Assembly (NCBI RefSeq): GCF_010111755.1
Contig: NC_088957.1
Coordinates: forward strand, 186,001 to 250,000
Source: Nakaseomyces glabratus
Lineage: Eukaryota; Ascomycota; Saccharomycetes; Saccharomycetales; Saccharomycetaceae
Direction: 5' to 3'
Length of the DNA: 64,000 bases
The notes under the pieces were generated by a model. That model was not told the DNA's origin, ran no database searches, and was given only the letters and a program-made list of their open reading frames with translations. Of the stretch, positions 26,681-35,823 are shown one piece after another. The position numbers and the translations under genes were made by a program. The first letter of the stretch is position 1, and every line of letters begins with the position of its first letter.

Positions 26681-28465
26681 TTACGGCATTATAGTACCTG
26701 TGGCAATAGTACGTCCATCTTTTCTGCACACAATTCTTCCTATGTGTTCATTTTGTGAGAATGTCAGAAGAGGGATCCATCTTCTCTTCTCTGTCAGTTC
26801 GATCTCAACGATGGCAGCTTGGTGTGAGCTCAAGTGTCTTACCTTCTTCTTGATAACTGTTTCGAAATCGTCCTTATCAACCAAGGATATCAGCTTACTG
26901 ATTCTGGCAGGTTGTTCACATACACCTCTAAAAAGCATGAAAGGAGTACCCGGTAGCAAGGGCCTATCCATTTTGAATGTAAGCATTCGTAGGTTAAACT
27001 TTTGGTAGGCAGCAATATCGAACTCAACGGATGCCGCTATGTCACCACCTTGTATATCTTCTGGGTGTGCATGACGAAGCTTGATTGTAACGAATTCTCC
27101 TTTAACTGCAATAGGAACAGGGGCCTGCTCTTTCCCCATAATAATCTTATCCACAGTGACACTTTGTTCAGAAGGATAAATAGTCAGCGTTTCACCAGGT
27201 TGGATAGTACCGGACTCCACTTTACCGGAAATAATTGCTTCTTCATTCTTGTTTGATGCTGATGACTCCAAAATAGAGAAAATGAAGGATTGGTCCTTTA
27301 CCTCTTGATATGTAACCATACCAACATCGGATGCAACATTTTCCAACGTTTGGATTACAGTTGGGCCAGTATACCATGCAGCATCCTCTGGGTAAGGAAT
27401 CTTGTAGACACCCTCACCAGAAAACCCACTACAAGGCACCCAAAGCAATTGGTTGTCCGTAAACCCGATGTCATACAAAAACTTGACCAACTTTTGTTTG
27501 ATATCTTCATATCTTTCATGAGACCATTGTACGGTGTCCATTTTGTTCATGGCCACAATGACTCTCTTGATATCCATACTTTTCGCCAGCAAAGCGTGCT
27601 CCTTAGTTTGTCCATCAAGGTTGAAACCAGATTCGAAGGCATTTATACCACAGTCAATAGACAAGATAGCCACATCTGCCTGTGAAACACCAGCAATGGC
27701 GTTTGGTACAAAATCTCTGTGACCAGGTGCATCAACGATGGTAAAATTGGCATTTGGAGTATCGAAGTCACTAGTACATATAGACACTGTTACACCACGT
27801 TCTCTTTCTTCCTTAGTTTGGTCCATAACCCAGGCTAAATGGAAAGAGCCTTTACCAATGTTTTCACTCTCCTTCTTTAACTTTCTGATATATGTCTTAT
27901 CTACTGCACCAACATCTTGTAATACACGGCCCATCAAAGTAGACTTACCGGCATCAACATGACCTAACACAACAAAACTGACATGTGGTTTACTCTTCTG
28001 GATATAACTTTCAATATCAATTGGTTTTCTTGGTTTAGTTGGTACAGTAACCTTCTTATATACAATTTTTGTATCGTCTTCTTCCTCAGTCTTCCTAGGC
28101 TCGTCAAGGTCAAGCCATTCGTCATCTTGTTTCTTATTTTGATTGAGTGATAGCTTTCCTAGGTCTTTGGTGACTTTCTTGGTGGTAGTTGTTGCGGGTG
28201 TTACTTCTTTCTTAGGCTTCTTCTTTTTGAATTTCCTTTTGAGCTCAGTCAAGGCAGCCTGCAAATCGAACTCATTCTCAAATATAGCTAATTTAACACT
28301 CAAGTTGTCCCAGCCTTGATACTCGCTTAGTTCCTTCTTTGCTTGAGGCAGCACCTCGTTCATCAGATCATACTCCTCGTCATTCAAATAGTCATCAAAC
28401 TCTGCCTCGTCAGCGAAGTCAGGTAGCTCATCGCTCATGTAATCGTCATCATCGTAATCAGCCAT
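26681..28465 (-). CDS. HBS1: Ribosome-rescue GTPase Hbs1
   Basis: 594 residues (S. cerevisiae 611). With Dom34 it splits stalled ribosomes in no-go and non-stop decay. The N-terminal domain (LPDFADEAEFDDYLNDEEYDLMNE ... YQGWDNLSVKLAIF) is the Hbs1 ribosome-contact helix region. The G domain has GHVDAGKS (about 169-176), the RERGVTVSICTSDF switch, DAPGHRDF and NKMD. Domains II and III end in GRTIATGTIMP. The frame runs to a TTG at 28477; the first ATG is at 28465 and fits the family start. I see no internal GTATGT/TACTAAC pair of the kind that makes the HBS1/SKI7 alternative splice product in non-duplicated species, so this looks like a dedicated HBS1. Confidence 0.95.
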   Translation of the reverse strand: MADYDDDDYMSDELPDFADEAEFDDYLNDEEYDLMNEVLPQAKKELSEYQGWDNLSVKLAIFENEFDLQAALTELKRKFKKKKPKKEVTPATTTTKKVTKDLGKLSLNQNKKQDDEWLDLDEPRKTEEEDDTKIVYKKVTVPTKPRKPIDIESYIQKSKPHVSFVVLGHVDAGKSTLMGRVLQDVGAVDKTYIRKLKKESENIGKGSFHLAWVMDQTKEERERGVTVSICTSDFDTPNANFTIVDAPGHRDFVPNAIAGVSQADVAILSIDCGINAFESGFNLDGQTKEHALLAKSMDIKRVIVAMNKMDTVQWSHERYEDIKQKLVKFLYDIGFTDNQLLWVPCSGFSGEGVYKIPYPEDAAWYTGPTVIQTLENVASDVGMVTYQEVKDQSFIFSILESSASNKNEEAIISGKVESGTIQPGETLTIYPSEQSVTVDKIIMGKEQAPVPIAVKGEFVTIKLRHAHPEDIQGGDIAASVEFDIAAYQKFNLRMLTFKMDRPLLPGTPFMLFRGVCEQPARISKLISLVDKDDFETVIKKKVRHLSSHQAAIVEIELTEKRRWIPLLTFSQNEHIGRIVCRKDGRTIATGTIMP

Positions 28466-28987
28466 GTTGTTAATCAATTGTCTGGTTGGTTCTATTCAAC
28501 TTTATCATGAATTGGCAATTGTGGGTATTACTCTTATATAATTATACAGTGAATGATGTTAGGACACCCCCATCCACAGAAACCTGATGCCTAAACTATC
28601 TTTGATGCTACGATTTTTGCCATCTCGAGTGATAATATCGTGATAACAATAATTTTATGGGTGTATTATGGATTTCCTAAAGTCAACAGACACCCCCTCC
28701 AGTCTAATAGGAGTAGCATTTCAGGTTGAAGTTTGGACTAGATTTCTGAAACTAGCTTACATGTATCGAGGTTTTCATGAGAGCTATTTAACCTTTACAT
28801 TTCCCAACCAAATGATAATCGTTTGGTGATTTGATATTTAATGAAAAGTATGTACAAAATTTTGTTAATTTTGGGATATATAATCTTGTTACGTCCTTGA
28901 TTGGCAATGTTATTTACAAGTATTGTCTTTTTGATATGTTGTCGTGATTGTATTTAGCTTTGCCAAAAAAAATCATATGACTTTGCT
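28466..28987. other. HBS1 promoter and MRPL20 3' region
   Basis: 522 bp, AT-rich, with two CACCCCC-type C runs near 28565 and 28692. No gene, repeat or RNA signature is seen. Confidence 0.4.
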
Positions 28988-29617
28988 TTATGCCCTATAC
29001 CACAGCTCTTGTCTCTTTTGTCTGTCGCTTCTAGCAATGGCTCTCTTCGCATGCCACTTAGATTTGATAGTTTCCAGCCTGGACTTCATCTCTTCCTTGT
29101 GTGATTTAGGTGGCTCGCTAACAATAGATATGAACAGTGGTGACACGCCGAACTTTTCAGCTAGTGCTTTCCTGTTGTTCTTAACTGGGTCCTCGAGTCT
29201 CAGCCTCTTGATCTCACTAATATCCTCCGGTTGTAAGTGGTACTTCTTGCCCTCTACAGTGCTCTTGCTTACCAACACTGGAGGTGCCAATTTGCTCAGT
29301 TGTTTGTCCTTTTCCTGGTACTTCAAGTGTCTTATGTACTCTCTTCTAGGATCATCCTTTGGTATGAATCCAAGTGGTATAGTCTCGATATTAGTAGACC
29401 CCATGGGTGAGGATTGTGCTCTGTTAAGGTACAAACCCGGCTCTAGCAATCTCTGTGCCTTCAGATAACCTTTGCTATTCGAACTGGAATTGGTAGAGTT
29501 GTAGATAGTAGGACTGCCCCGAAGTTCTTTCATCGGTTTGGTACTGTTGCGAACCACAAACTTATCAACTCCTTTCATCATAGCGGATCCACTATGAAAT
29601 CCTCTTTTCATCATCAT
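28988..29617 (-). CDS. MRPL20: Mitochondrial large-subunit ribosomal protein Mrpl20 (mL58)
   Basis: 209 residues (S. cerevisiae 195). The N-terminus MMMKRGFHSGSAMMKG is basic and free of acids, consistent with a mitochondrial presequence. The recognisable body is PLGFIPKDDPRREYIRHLKYQEKDKQ, followed by KKYHLQPEDISEIKRLRLEDPVKNNRKALAEKFGVSPLFISIV and a basic helical tail. Three consecutive ATGs mark the start; I use the first. The gene lies between HBS1 and PRP16, as YKR085C does in S. cerevisiae. Confidence 0.9.
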   Translation of the reverse strand: MMMKRGFHSGSAMMKGVDKFVVRNSTKPMKELRGSPTIYNSTNSSSNSKGYLKAQRLLEPGLYLNRAQSSPMGSTNIETIPLGFIPKDDPRREYIRHLKYQEKDKQLSKLAPPVLVSKSTVEGKKYHLQPEDISEIKRLRLEDPVKNNRKALAEKFGVSPLFISIVSEPPKSHKEEMKSRLETIKSKWHAKRAIARSDRQKRQELWYRA

Positions 29618-29943
29618 GATTTGTCCGGTGTCTTGAATTTGTATCCCTTTGTCAACGGTCTTGAAATCAGGCTGCTGTTTTCAAGAACTTGTGGCAAGCA
29701 AATAACAACACTGGTACTGCTATCTTGTACTGCTGTAAGTGTAGAATTGATAATCCTCCTTCGATGACTCCTCTTATGCTAAGTTCTGTACATTTGGGCT
29801 TTAAATGTTTGAATTTCCTTGTCTTTGCAAGTTAAGTCGGGTTTTGGGAAAAAAAAATTGTGATAAAAGTGAGCCCTAGCGATGCGATGAGCTGAAATGG
29901 CGACTGGCAGCAATACAGTAGGACAAAGCTTATAAGAGCCCTG
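29618..29943. promoter_or_regulatory. Divergent MRPL20-PRP16 promoter with a perfect PAC element
   Basis: 326 bp. GCGATGAGCT at 29884-29893 is an exact PAC match 51 bp before the PRP16 ATG, preceded by an A-rich tract near 29850. No gene is seen. Confidence 0.6.
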
Positions 29944-32900
29944 ATGGAAGATGTTACCAGTTGGCTAGAAAGTAGAGGTATTACGGAGAAGTTGACTACC
30001 AATTTTTACAAGACTTTGAAGCGGTTTGCGGAGCGCAATAAGGGTGACAAGTTTCGCAAATCGTGTGTTTCCCTGGGTAAATTCAAAGGGCAAGATAATC
30101 ATTTTTTCGATGAATTGAAGCAATTATTATTGGAAGGTGCTGGTAGTACTGATACTCTAGCCAATACTGGATTTGTGGCCAAGGATTCGTCATTGAATGT
30201 GATGAAACGGTCGAGAAATGATGAAGCCCCAGATGATGAGGAAGATTTACAACTACATACGCCAGTAATACAGAAAGATGTTCTATTAAGAAACTCATAC
30301 AACAATAACGATGCTACATCCTGTTCATTTAGGCCTATAGAAGAAAAAGGTGAAGGGCAAGTTACTGGAGAGGAGGATGGCGATGAGGAGGACCAGGAGG
30401 ACCAGGAAGTCTTGAGTTCGGCTATATCAGAAGTTAGTGAGGATGAAGATATGCAGTGGTATAACTATGATGACGATTACGGTAACACAGTAGTAGATGA
30501 AGATGCGTTATTCAATGTGCAAACGGGAAATATATCTGTTACTAGTGAAACACCAAGGGAAACCATTAACTCTTTAGTTGATTTAACTCCGTTTTCGGTT
30601 TCTACTAGAAAAAATTGGTTACCATATTTTCTTAATAAGTGCTCTGAACAATACGATCTCGATAGTAGCGTTTTGTTGGGATCCTTTTCTGAAAGTTCTC
30701 ATGACGGTTTAGTGAACCCATTTAAAAATCCAGAAGGTCAGTTTGCATTAAATGCTAGGAAAGGTAGCCGCTCTGTAGCCATGAAAAGGAATCAGAATGA
30801 TAGTGCAGAAAAAGCAAAGGAGTCTACAAATTTATCAGGTACTAGCCTTGGTGAAGCACTTGGTCTAAATAAAGATAGCAATATTCTTGATAATAGTAGG
30901 AAAACTAATAAGAATATTGATAAACAGACTGCCACAGAAGATGTTGATAAAACAAGAAAAAGCTTACCCATATACAAAGCTAGGGCGAATGTGTTGCAGA
31001 TGATTAGAGATAATCAGGTTAGTATATTGATTGGTGAAACAGGGTCGGGGAAAACCACGCAATTGGCACAGTATTTATACGAAGATGGATATACCAGAGA
31101 TGGTGGTTTAATAGCATGTACACAGCCTAGAAGAGTTGCAGCTATGTCAGTTGCTAAGCGTGTGGCACAAGAGATGGATAAGAAAGTTGGAGACCTTGTC
31201 GGTTACTCGATTCGTTTCGAAGATAAAACTGGTCCTAGCACCAAAATTAAATTTATGACAGATGGTATTTTATTAAGAGAAACATTGATAGATGAGAACT
31301 TAGAAAAATATAAAGTAATAATTATTGATGAAGCACACGAGAGATCTTTAAACACAGATGTTTTATTAGGTCTTCTAAAAAATTTGGTTAAAAGAAGACG
31401 TGATATAAAAATCATAATTACATCGGCAACGCTTGACGCCAACAAGTTTTCTCAATTCTTTGGAGGTCTTCCGCAATATAAAGTACCAGGTAAAACTTAT
31501 CCAGTACAGGTGATGCATACAAGTGGTACTGTGCCAGATTACGTCGAAGCAGCTGTATCTCAAGCGGTGCGGATTCATTTAACCACAGCCATCCAAAGTG
31601 GGGATATTTTAATTTTCATGACAGGTCAAGAAGATATTTTATGTTGTATTGAACTAATAAAAGAGAGAATTGTTGATCTGTATGGTAAGAAGTATGGTAT
31701 CAACACATTTGATAAGGTTGATGATGTTGAATTGTTTCCGATATATTCAGCTCTACCTGCTGAAATACAGAACCGTATATTTTTGGATTTAGATATTGGT
31801 AAGAGGAAAATAGTGGTCAGTACTAACATTGCAGAAACATCACTGACAATATCAGGTATACGTTACGTCATTGATTGTGGATACTCAAAGCTAAAAGTTT
31901 ACAATCCCAAAATTGGTCTTGATAGTTTGGCGATTGCCCCCATTTCGATAGCGAATGCCAATCAAAGGTCTGGGAGAGCAGGTCGTACTGCTCCGGGTAT
32001 AGCTTATCGACTCTATTCTGAAGAGACGGAGTTGACTGATATGTATCAACAAACCATACCTGAAATAAAAAGGACCAACTTGTCAAACATTGTTCTTACA
32101 TTAAAATCGTTAGGGATTAAGAACGTTGTTGATTTCCCTTTTCTTGATCCACCATCTATCGAAACACTGATGGCATCTATGTATGAACTGTGGTTTCTTG
32201 GTGTGTTAAACGATGACGGCGAATTAAATGCTTTGGGTAAAAAAATGGTAAATTTTCCACTTCAACCAACTCTATCTAAAGTTTTGATCCAATCTATCTC
32301 TTTCGGATGTAGTAAAGAGGTAGTTACAATTGTTGCAATGTTATCTGTACCACAAGTATTTGAGAGACCAAAAGAGCGCCAAAAAGAGGCAGATGAAGCA
32401 AGAAAGAGATTTTTTATTTCTGAATCCGACCATTTGACTTTGATGAATGTTTATGACCAATGGAAGAGTGCCAAGTATTCTCCCAAGTGGTGTAAAAAAA
32501 ACTTCGTGTTGTACAAATCCCTGATCAGAGCTAGGGAAATTCGCACACAAATAGTTAGCTTGCTGAAACAACAGAAGCACAAACTAAAATCTGCGGGATC
32601 TGATTTATCTATTATTAGAAAATGTATATGCTCAGGATTTGCTCAGCAAGCAGCAAAAGCTTCTGGATTGACTAAATATGTTCATTTGAGGACGGGGATG
32701 GAATTGCGTGTGCATCCAACTTCCTCTCTTTATGGTCTTCCAAATTTACCACCATACGTTATTTATCATGAGATGTTATTGACAGAGCAGGAGTATATTT
32801 GTTGCGTAACCTCTGTCGACCCATTATGGCTAGCTGATTATGGGTCACTGCTTTATGATGTTCAGCTTCTGAAATCAATAACGAATGATAATCTGCTACT

Positions 32901-33117
32901 TGATGATGTTAGTAGCAGAGATGATTATGATTTTACTGAAATTAAAAAAGCTGAGGCAAAAGTTAGCTATATAGTGTCCGAAAGAATGCAACGGATTAAG
33001 CAAATAAAACAGGTTTATTCAGATCAGGATGCCTTCCAAGTGAAAAACCAACCAATTAAGAGTGTTATCTCTAAAGGTAATTCTAAAAGCTTGTTCAAAC
33101 GGAGACGTCCACTTTGA
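29944..33117 (+). CDS. PRP16: DEAH-box splicing ATPase Prp16
   Basis: 1057 residues (S. cerevisiae 1071). Prp16 remodels the spliceosome after the first catalytic step and proofreads branch-site use. The N-terminal 340 residues are acidic and variable. The helicase core has GETGSGKTTQ (about 364), CTQPRRVAA, DEAH (about 461), SATLDA (about 493), TGQED, STNIAETSLT and QRSGRAGR (about 673). The winged-helix, ratchet and OB-fold regions follow (SVPQVFERP, LYKSLIRAREIR, YVIYHEMLLT). The C-terminus is basic (LFKRRRPL). The start is the first ATG after the PAC element. Confidence 0.97.
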   Translation: MEDVTSWLESRGITEKLTTNFYKTLKRFAERNKGDKFRKSCVSLGKFKGQDNHFFDELKQLLLEGAGSTDTLANTGFVAKDSSLNVMKRSRNDEAPDDEEDLQLHTPVIQKDVLLRNSYNNNDATSCSFRPIEEKGEGQVTGEEDGDEEDQEDQEVLSSAISEVSEDEDMQWYNYDDDYGNTVVDEDALFNVQTGNISVTSETPRETINSLVDLTPFSVSTRKNWLPYFLNKCSEQYDLDSSVLLGSFSESSHDGLVNPFKNPEGQFALNARKGSRSVAMKRNQNDSAEKAKESTNLSGTSLGEALGLNKDSNILDNSRKTNKNIDKQTATEDVDKTRKSLPIYKARANVLQMIRDNQVSILIGETGSGKTTQLAQYLYEDGYTRDGGLIACTQPRRVAAMSVAKRVAQEMDKKVGDLVGYSIRFEDKTGPSTKIKFMTDGILLRETLIDENLEKYKVIIIDEAHERSLNTDVLLGLLKNLVKRRRDIKIIITSATLDANKFSQFFGGLPQYKVPGKTYPVQVMHTSGTVPDYVEAAVSQAVRIHLTTAIQSGDILIFMTGQEDILCCIELIKERIVDLYGKKYGINTFDKVDDVELFPIYSALPAEIQNRIFLDLDIGKRKIVVSTNIAETSLTISGIRYVIDCGYSKLKVYNPKIGLDSLAIAPISIANANQRSGRAGRTAPGIAYRLYSEETELTDMYQQTIPEIKRTNLSNIVLTLKSLGIKNVVDFPFLDPPSIETLMASMYELWFLGVLNDDGELNALGKKMVNFPLQPTLSKVLIQSISFGCSKEVVTIVAMLSVPQVFERPKERQKEADEARKRFFISESDHLTLMNVYDQWKSAKYSPKWCKKNFVLYKSLIRAREIRTQIVSLLKQQKHKLKSAGSDLSIIRKCICSGFAQQAAKASGLTKYVHLRTGMELRVHPTSSLYGLPNLPPYVIYHEMLLTEQEYICCVTSVDPLWLADYGSLLYDVQLLKSITNDNLLLDDVSSRDDYDFTEIKKAEAKVSYIVSERMQRIKQIKQVYSDQDAFQVKNQPIKSVISKGNSKSLFKRRRPL

Positions 33118-33185
33118 ACCGAATTAGAATAACAATTATATGTATCATAAATTTCATTAAAATGTTATAGACAGGAATGTATATA

Positions 33186-34220
33186 TTAATGCCATATGCT
33201 GTTTGAAAAACTCTCTGCGGTATTGAATATTGAATTTTGGAAGCCAGTAAACATTCCGCATTCAGACTGTTCATATATTTGTCTAGCTTGAGGAAGCCAC
33301 TTTTGCATGTTTTCAATTCTTCTGCTACTGGCAGGGTGTGTACTTAGGAATTCAAAATTGGCGCCATTCATAGTTCTTTTCTCAAATTGAGTCATTCTCT
33401 CCCATAGTCTTACAGATTCATTAGGTTGGAAGCAGGCTCTAGACATCAGCATCAAACCAATATAATCAGCCTCGGTCTCCATTTGTCTAGAAGCTGGCAT
33501 CCGTAGTATACCATCCAATAGTAGTCGGTTTATTCCCTCTGCTCCAGTTACCGTGTACAATATAATGCCAAGAAGAGAATACAGAGGTGCTTTTGATAAA
33601 TTTTCGGCGGTATGTCTTGCCAATTGATGTGCAAATTCATGTGATAAAACAGTGGCAATACCGTCATCATTTTGGCATATATTAAGCATTGATGAAAAGA
33701 CAAAAACTTTGCCATTAGGTAAAACAAATGCATTTGGAGGTGCTCTTGGATCATTTACAATATGTATTTTCCACTGAATATTTTCTATTTGCTTCTGATC
33801 TACTCCTGGTTGATGCATGGCTGCCTGTACAATTTTTCTAAATATCTTGTCAACTCGTAAAGTCAATGGATGATTCTCTGGTAGTATAGCACCCTTGGTT
33901 TGATTTAAAATCGATTTATAAGAGTAATTACCAATTTGGCGTTCAATTCCAATTGGAACCCATATAAATCTGTTTCTTTCGCTGAGCGGTGCTTTCTCCA
34001 GATGAGTCACATAAAATAATCCACCAAGACCAAATGTTACAGCAAGATATTTCCGACCACTCTCATCTAGCAAAAGTTTGGTAAAATCAGTGGATGAATT
34101 ATTGTTAAACCGTTTGTATGTAGCATAGCTTCTATTGCCAGTGAACCTGCTGTGAACCTTCCCTTTTGTCCATAACTTGCCACTTACGCCCTTGGCGAGC
34201 ATGTTTAATCTCGCAAACAT
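33186..34220 (-). CDS. OMA1: Mitochondrial inner-membrane metalloprotease Oma1
   Basis: 344 residues (S. cerevisiae 345). Oma1 is an M48-family protease of the inner mitochondrial membrane with quality-control functions overlapping the m-AAA protease. The N-terminal 40 residues (MFARLNMLAKGVSGKLWTK, then SRFTGNRSYATYKRF) are a basic, acid-free presequence. A membrane segment lies around KYLAVTFGLGGLFYV. The zinc motif HEFAH in LSHEFAHQLARH (about residue 191) and the downstream ETEADYIGLMLM Glu ligand are intact; the C-terminal half includes STHPASSRRIENM. The frame is open to a TTG at 34265, but the first ATG is at 34220 and gives the family length. Confidence 0.96.
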   Translation of the reverse strand: MFARLNMLAKGVSGKLWTKGKVHSRFTGNRSYATYKRFNNNSSTDFTKLLLDESGRKYLAVTFGLGGLFYVTHLEKAPLSERNRFIWVPIGIERQIGNYSYKSILNQTKGAILPENHPLTLRVDKIFRKIVQAAMHQPGVDQKQIENIQWKIHIVNDPRAPPNAFVLPNGKVFVFSSMLNICQNDDGIATVLSHEFAHQLARHTAENLSKAPLYSLLGIILYTVTGAEGINRLLLDGILRMPASRQMETEADYIGLMLMSRACFQPNESVRLWERMTQFEKRTMNGANFEFLSTHPASSRRIENMQKWLPQARQIYEQSECGMFTGFQNSIFNTAESFSNSIWH

Positions 34221-34376
34221 GACGTTTCTCCAGTTTAAAATTAGCAAAAGTAATACCCTTATCAATAAAAGCCGATGGATACTAGTTTACACTATTGATA
34301 GTGCTCATGCAGTTATATCAGTCAATGATGAAGGTATTAATTACTGACTTTGATGTTATGCATTTTCATAGTCATC

Positions 34377-34386
34377 GCGATGAGCT
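34377..34386 (+). promoter_or_regulatory. Perfect PAC element between OMA1 and TVP38
   Basis: GCGATGAGCT, an exact PAC match, lies 157 bp upstream of the OMA1 ATG and just beyond the TVP38 stop. Neither gene is a ribosome-biogenesis gene, so its target is unclear. OMA1 is the only gene whose promoter it could serve by position. Confidence 0.6.
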
Positions 34387-34472
34387 CTAACAGCTCGAAT
34401 AACGTCATTCGTGATTTAGTATATAGTTTTAATTGGTAGTTGTAACAATAATATCTTTAATATAAGCATAAT

Positions 34473-35444
34473 TTATATCTCAAAATCAACTTCTCTATTA
34501 GCTGATGAGTTCTGTGCAACTGCTTGATTTTTTAACTGAGCGTACCTTTGCTTGGTCTTGAAATATAGAAGCCAAGCTGTCAATGTGAAAATAATTAGAG
34601 TTATTAATATACTCACTAGATCAAATATTCTTGAACTGGTGGAGTGATCTTCAGCCATATTTTTAATACGTGCACCAATAAATAAGTATATTAATAGTTT
34701 TGGTGTTGTTATAATGTTTGCGATTGTGAAGTTTTTGACTGAAATGCCGTATATCCCAGCAATAGCACCGTTAGTTAACGAGTAAGGGAATGGGCATAGC
34801 CTTAATAGTGCAAGCATTAGATAACTGTTATCTTCTTGTAGAATGGACGCAAAAGCTTCAAATCTTTTATTCATGTGAACTAATTTCTCGGCTCTGGAAT
34901 GGAGGAGATTCTTGAAAACATAGAATGATGCCACTGAACCAGTTACTGATCCAAGAGCTAACACAAACCAACCATGGAATGATACGCCATAGATTAGTCC
35001 TGTGGAAGTAGATAAAAACGAATATCCAATCATAGGTGGGAAGCCAACAAAGAACAGGAGAACCAGTAGAATGAAGTTCGTTGAGGACCGCTCATTTAAA
35101 TCTTTAGAGGTCTCTAGGACTTTGTCAAGGATCTTATTATGGAATATGAGCATCAGAATACCTAGTACTATTACTAATGCTCCAAATAAAATAATAAGCA
35201 ACCGCTGCCATTTTGGTAAACTATTAAAATGGTCTAAAGCTTTGTACATCGATCTCCTAAATGTATACATCAAACGTTCTCTTGGAGTCATATTGTATAA
35301 TGTTAGGTAATCATCATCATCGTCATCATTGCCTTCAATTCCGATTCCATCCAGCACAGGTTTGTTCAATCTATCGAAAGATTCCCGACCATTGTCAAAG
35401 ACATCGATGTCTTCTTGCCCTAAATCAGCATTGTCTGTAGGCAT
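34473..35444 (-). CDS. TVP38: Golgi membrane protein Tvp38 (VTT/DedA family)
   Basis: 323 residues (S. cerevisiae 337). It has an acidic cytosolic N-terminus of about 65 residues, then several membrane segments: LLIILFGALVIVLGILMLIF, NFILLVLLFFVGFPPMIGY and others, ending LVSILITLIIFTLTAWLLYF. The family core LLRLCPFPYSLTNGAIAGIYGISVKNFTIAN is the VTT/SNARE-associated domain, related to the scramblases TMEM41B and VMP1. Yeast Tvp38 is found in Tlg2-containing Golgi compartments; its own biochemical role is not settled. OMA1 lies downstream on the same strand. Confidence 0.93.
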   Translation of the reverse strand: MPTDNADLGQEDIDVFDNGRESFDRLNKPVLDGIGIEGNDDDDDDYLTLYNMTPRERLMYTFRRSMYKALDHFNSLPKWQRLLIILFGALVIVLGILMLIFHNKILDKVLETSKDLNERSSTNFILLVLLFFVGFPPMIGYSFLSTSTGLIYGVSFHGWFVLALGSVTGSVASFYVFKNLLHSRAEKLVHMNKRFEAFASILQEDNSYLMLALLRLCPFPYSLTNGAIAGIYGISVKNFTIANIITTPKLLIYLFIGARIKNMAEDHSTSSRIFDLVSILITLIIFTLTAWLLYFKTKQRYAQLKNQAVAQNSSANREVDFEI

Positions 35445-35823
35445 TTTCCTATTGGTATTTTCACTTGATATTATGATTTCTGATTTTAAAATTAACTAAA
35501 TATCAATTCTGAATTCTGAATAGTGTCTTTTAGTTGATTGTTAACTGACTGATTCTTTTGATCACTATGTGTCCCCATTGACAAACAAACCGCAAATCGT
35601 TTGTCACTTTTATCAGGTACATAACATTGTAAGATTCCAACATAACAGTAGGCATCTTGATTATATATGAAAACTCATAAGTCTATTATGATGTCTATTT
35701 AAATATTGATAATTACCATTTGTTGCACTTTAAATAATGGAGAATGTTTTTGTTTGAGCCAGTAAAATAAGTGTCACAGCAAGCGAGAAACAAATCATAA
35801 TTGGGTAGTGGTTATTTGATAAA
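35445..35823. other. TVP38 promoter and TGL4 3' region
   Basis: 379 bp, AT-rich, with no ORF, repeat or RNA-gene signature that I can support. Confidence 0.4.

Noticed and set aside
34320..34390. Box C/D snoRNA-like words (ATGATGA, CTGA, TGATGTT) upstream of OMA1
   Set aside because: The boxes are only 18 nt apart, no final D box or terminal stem follows.
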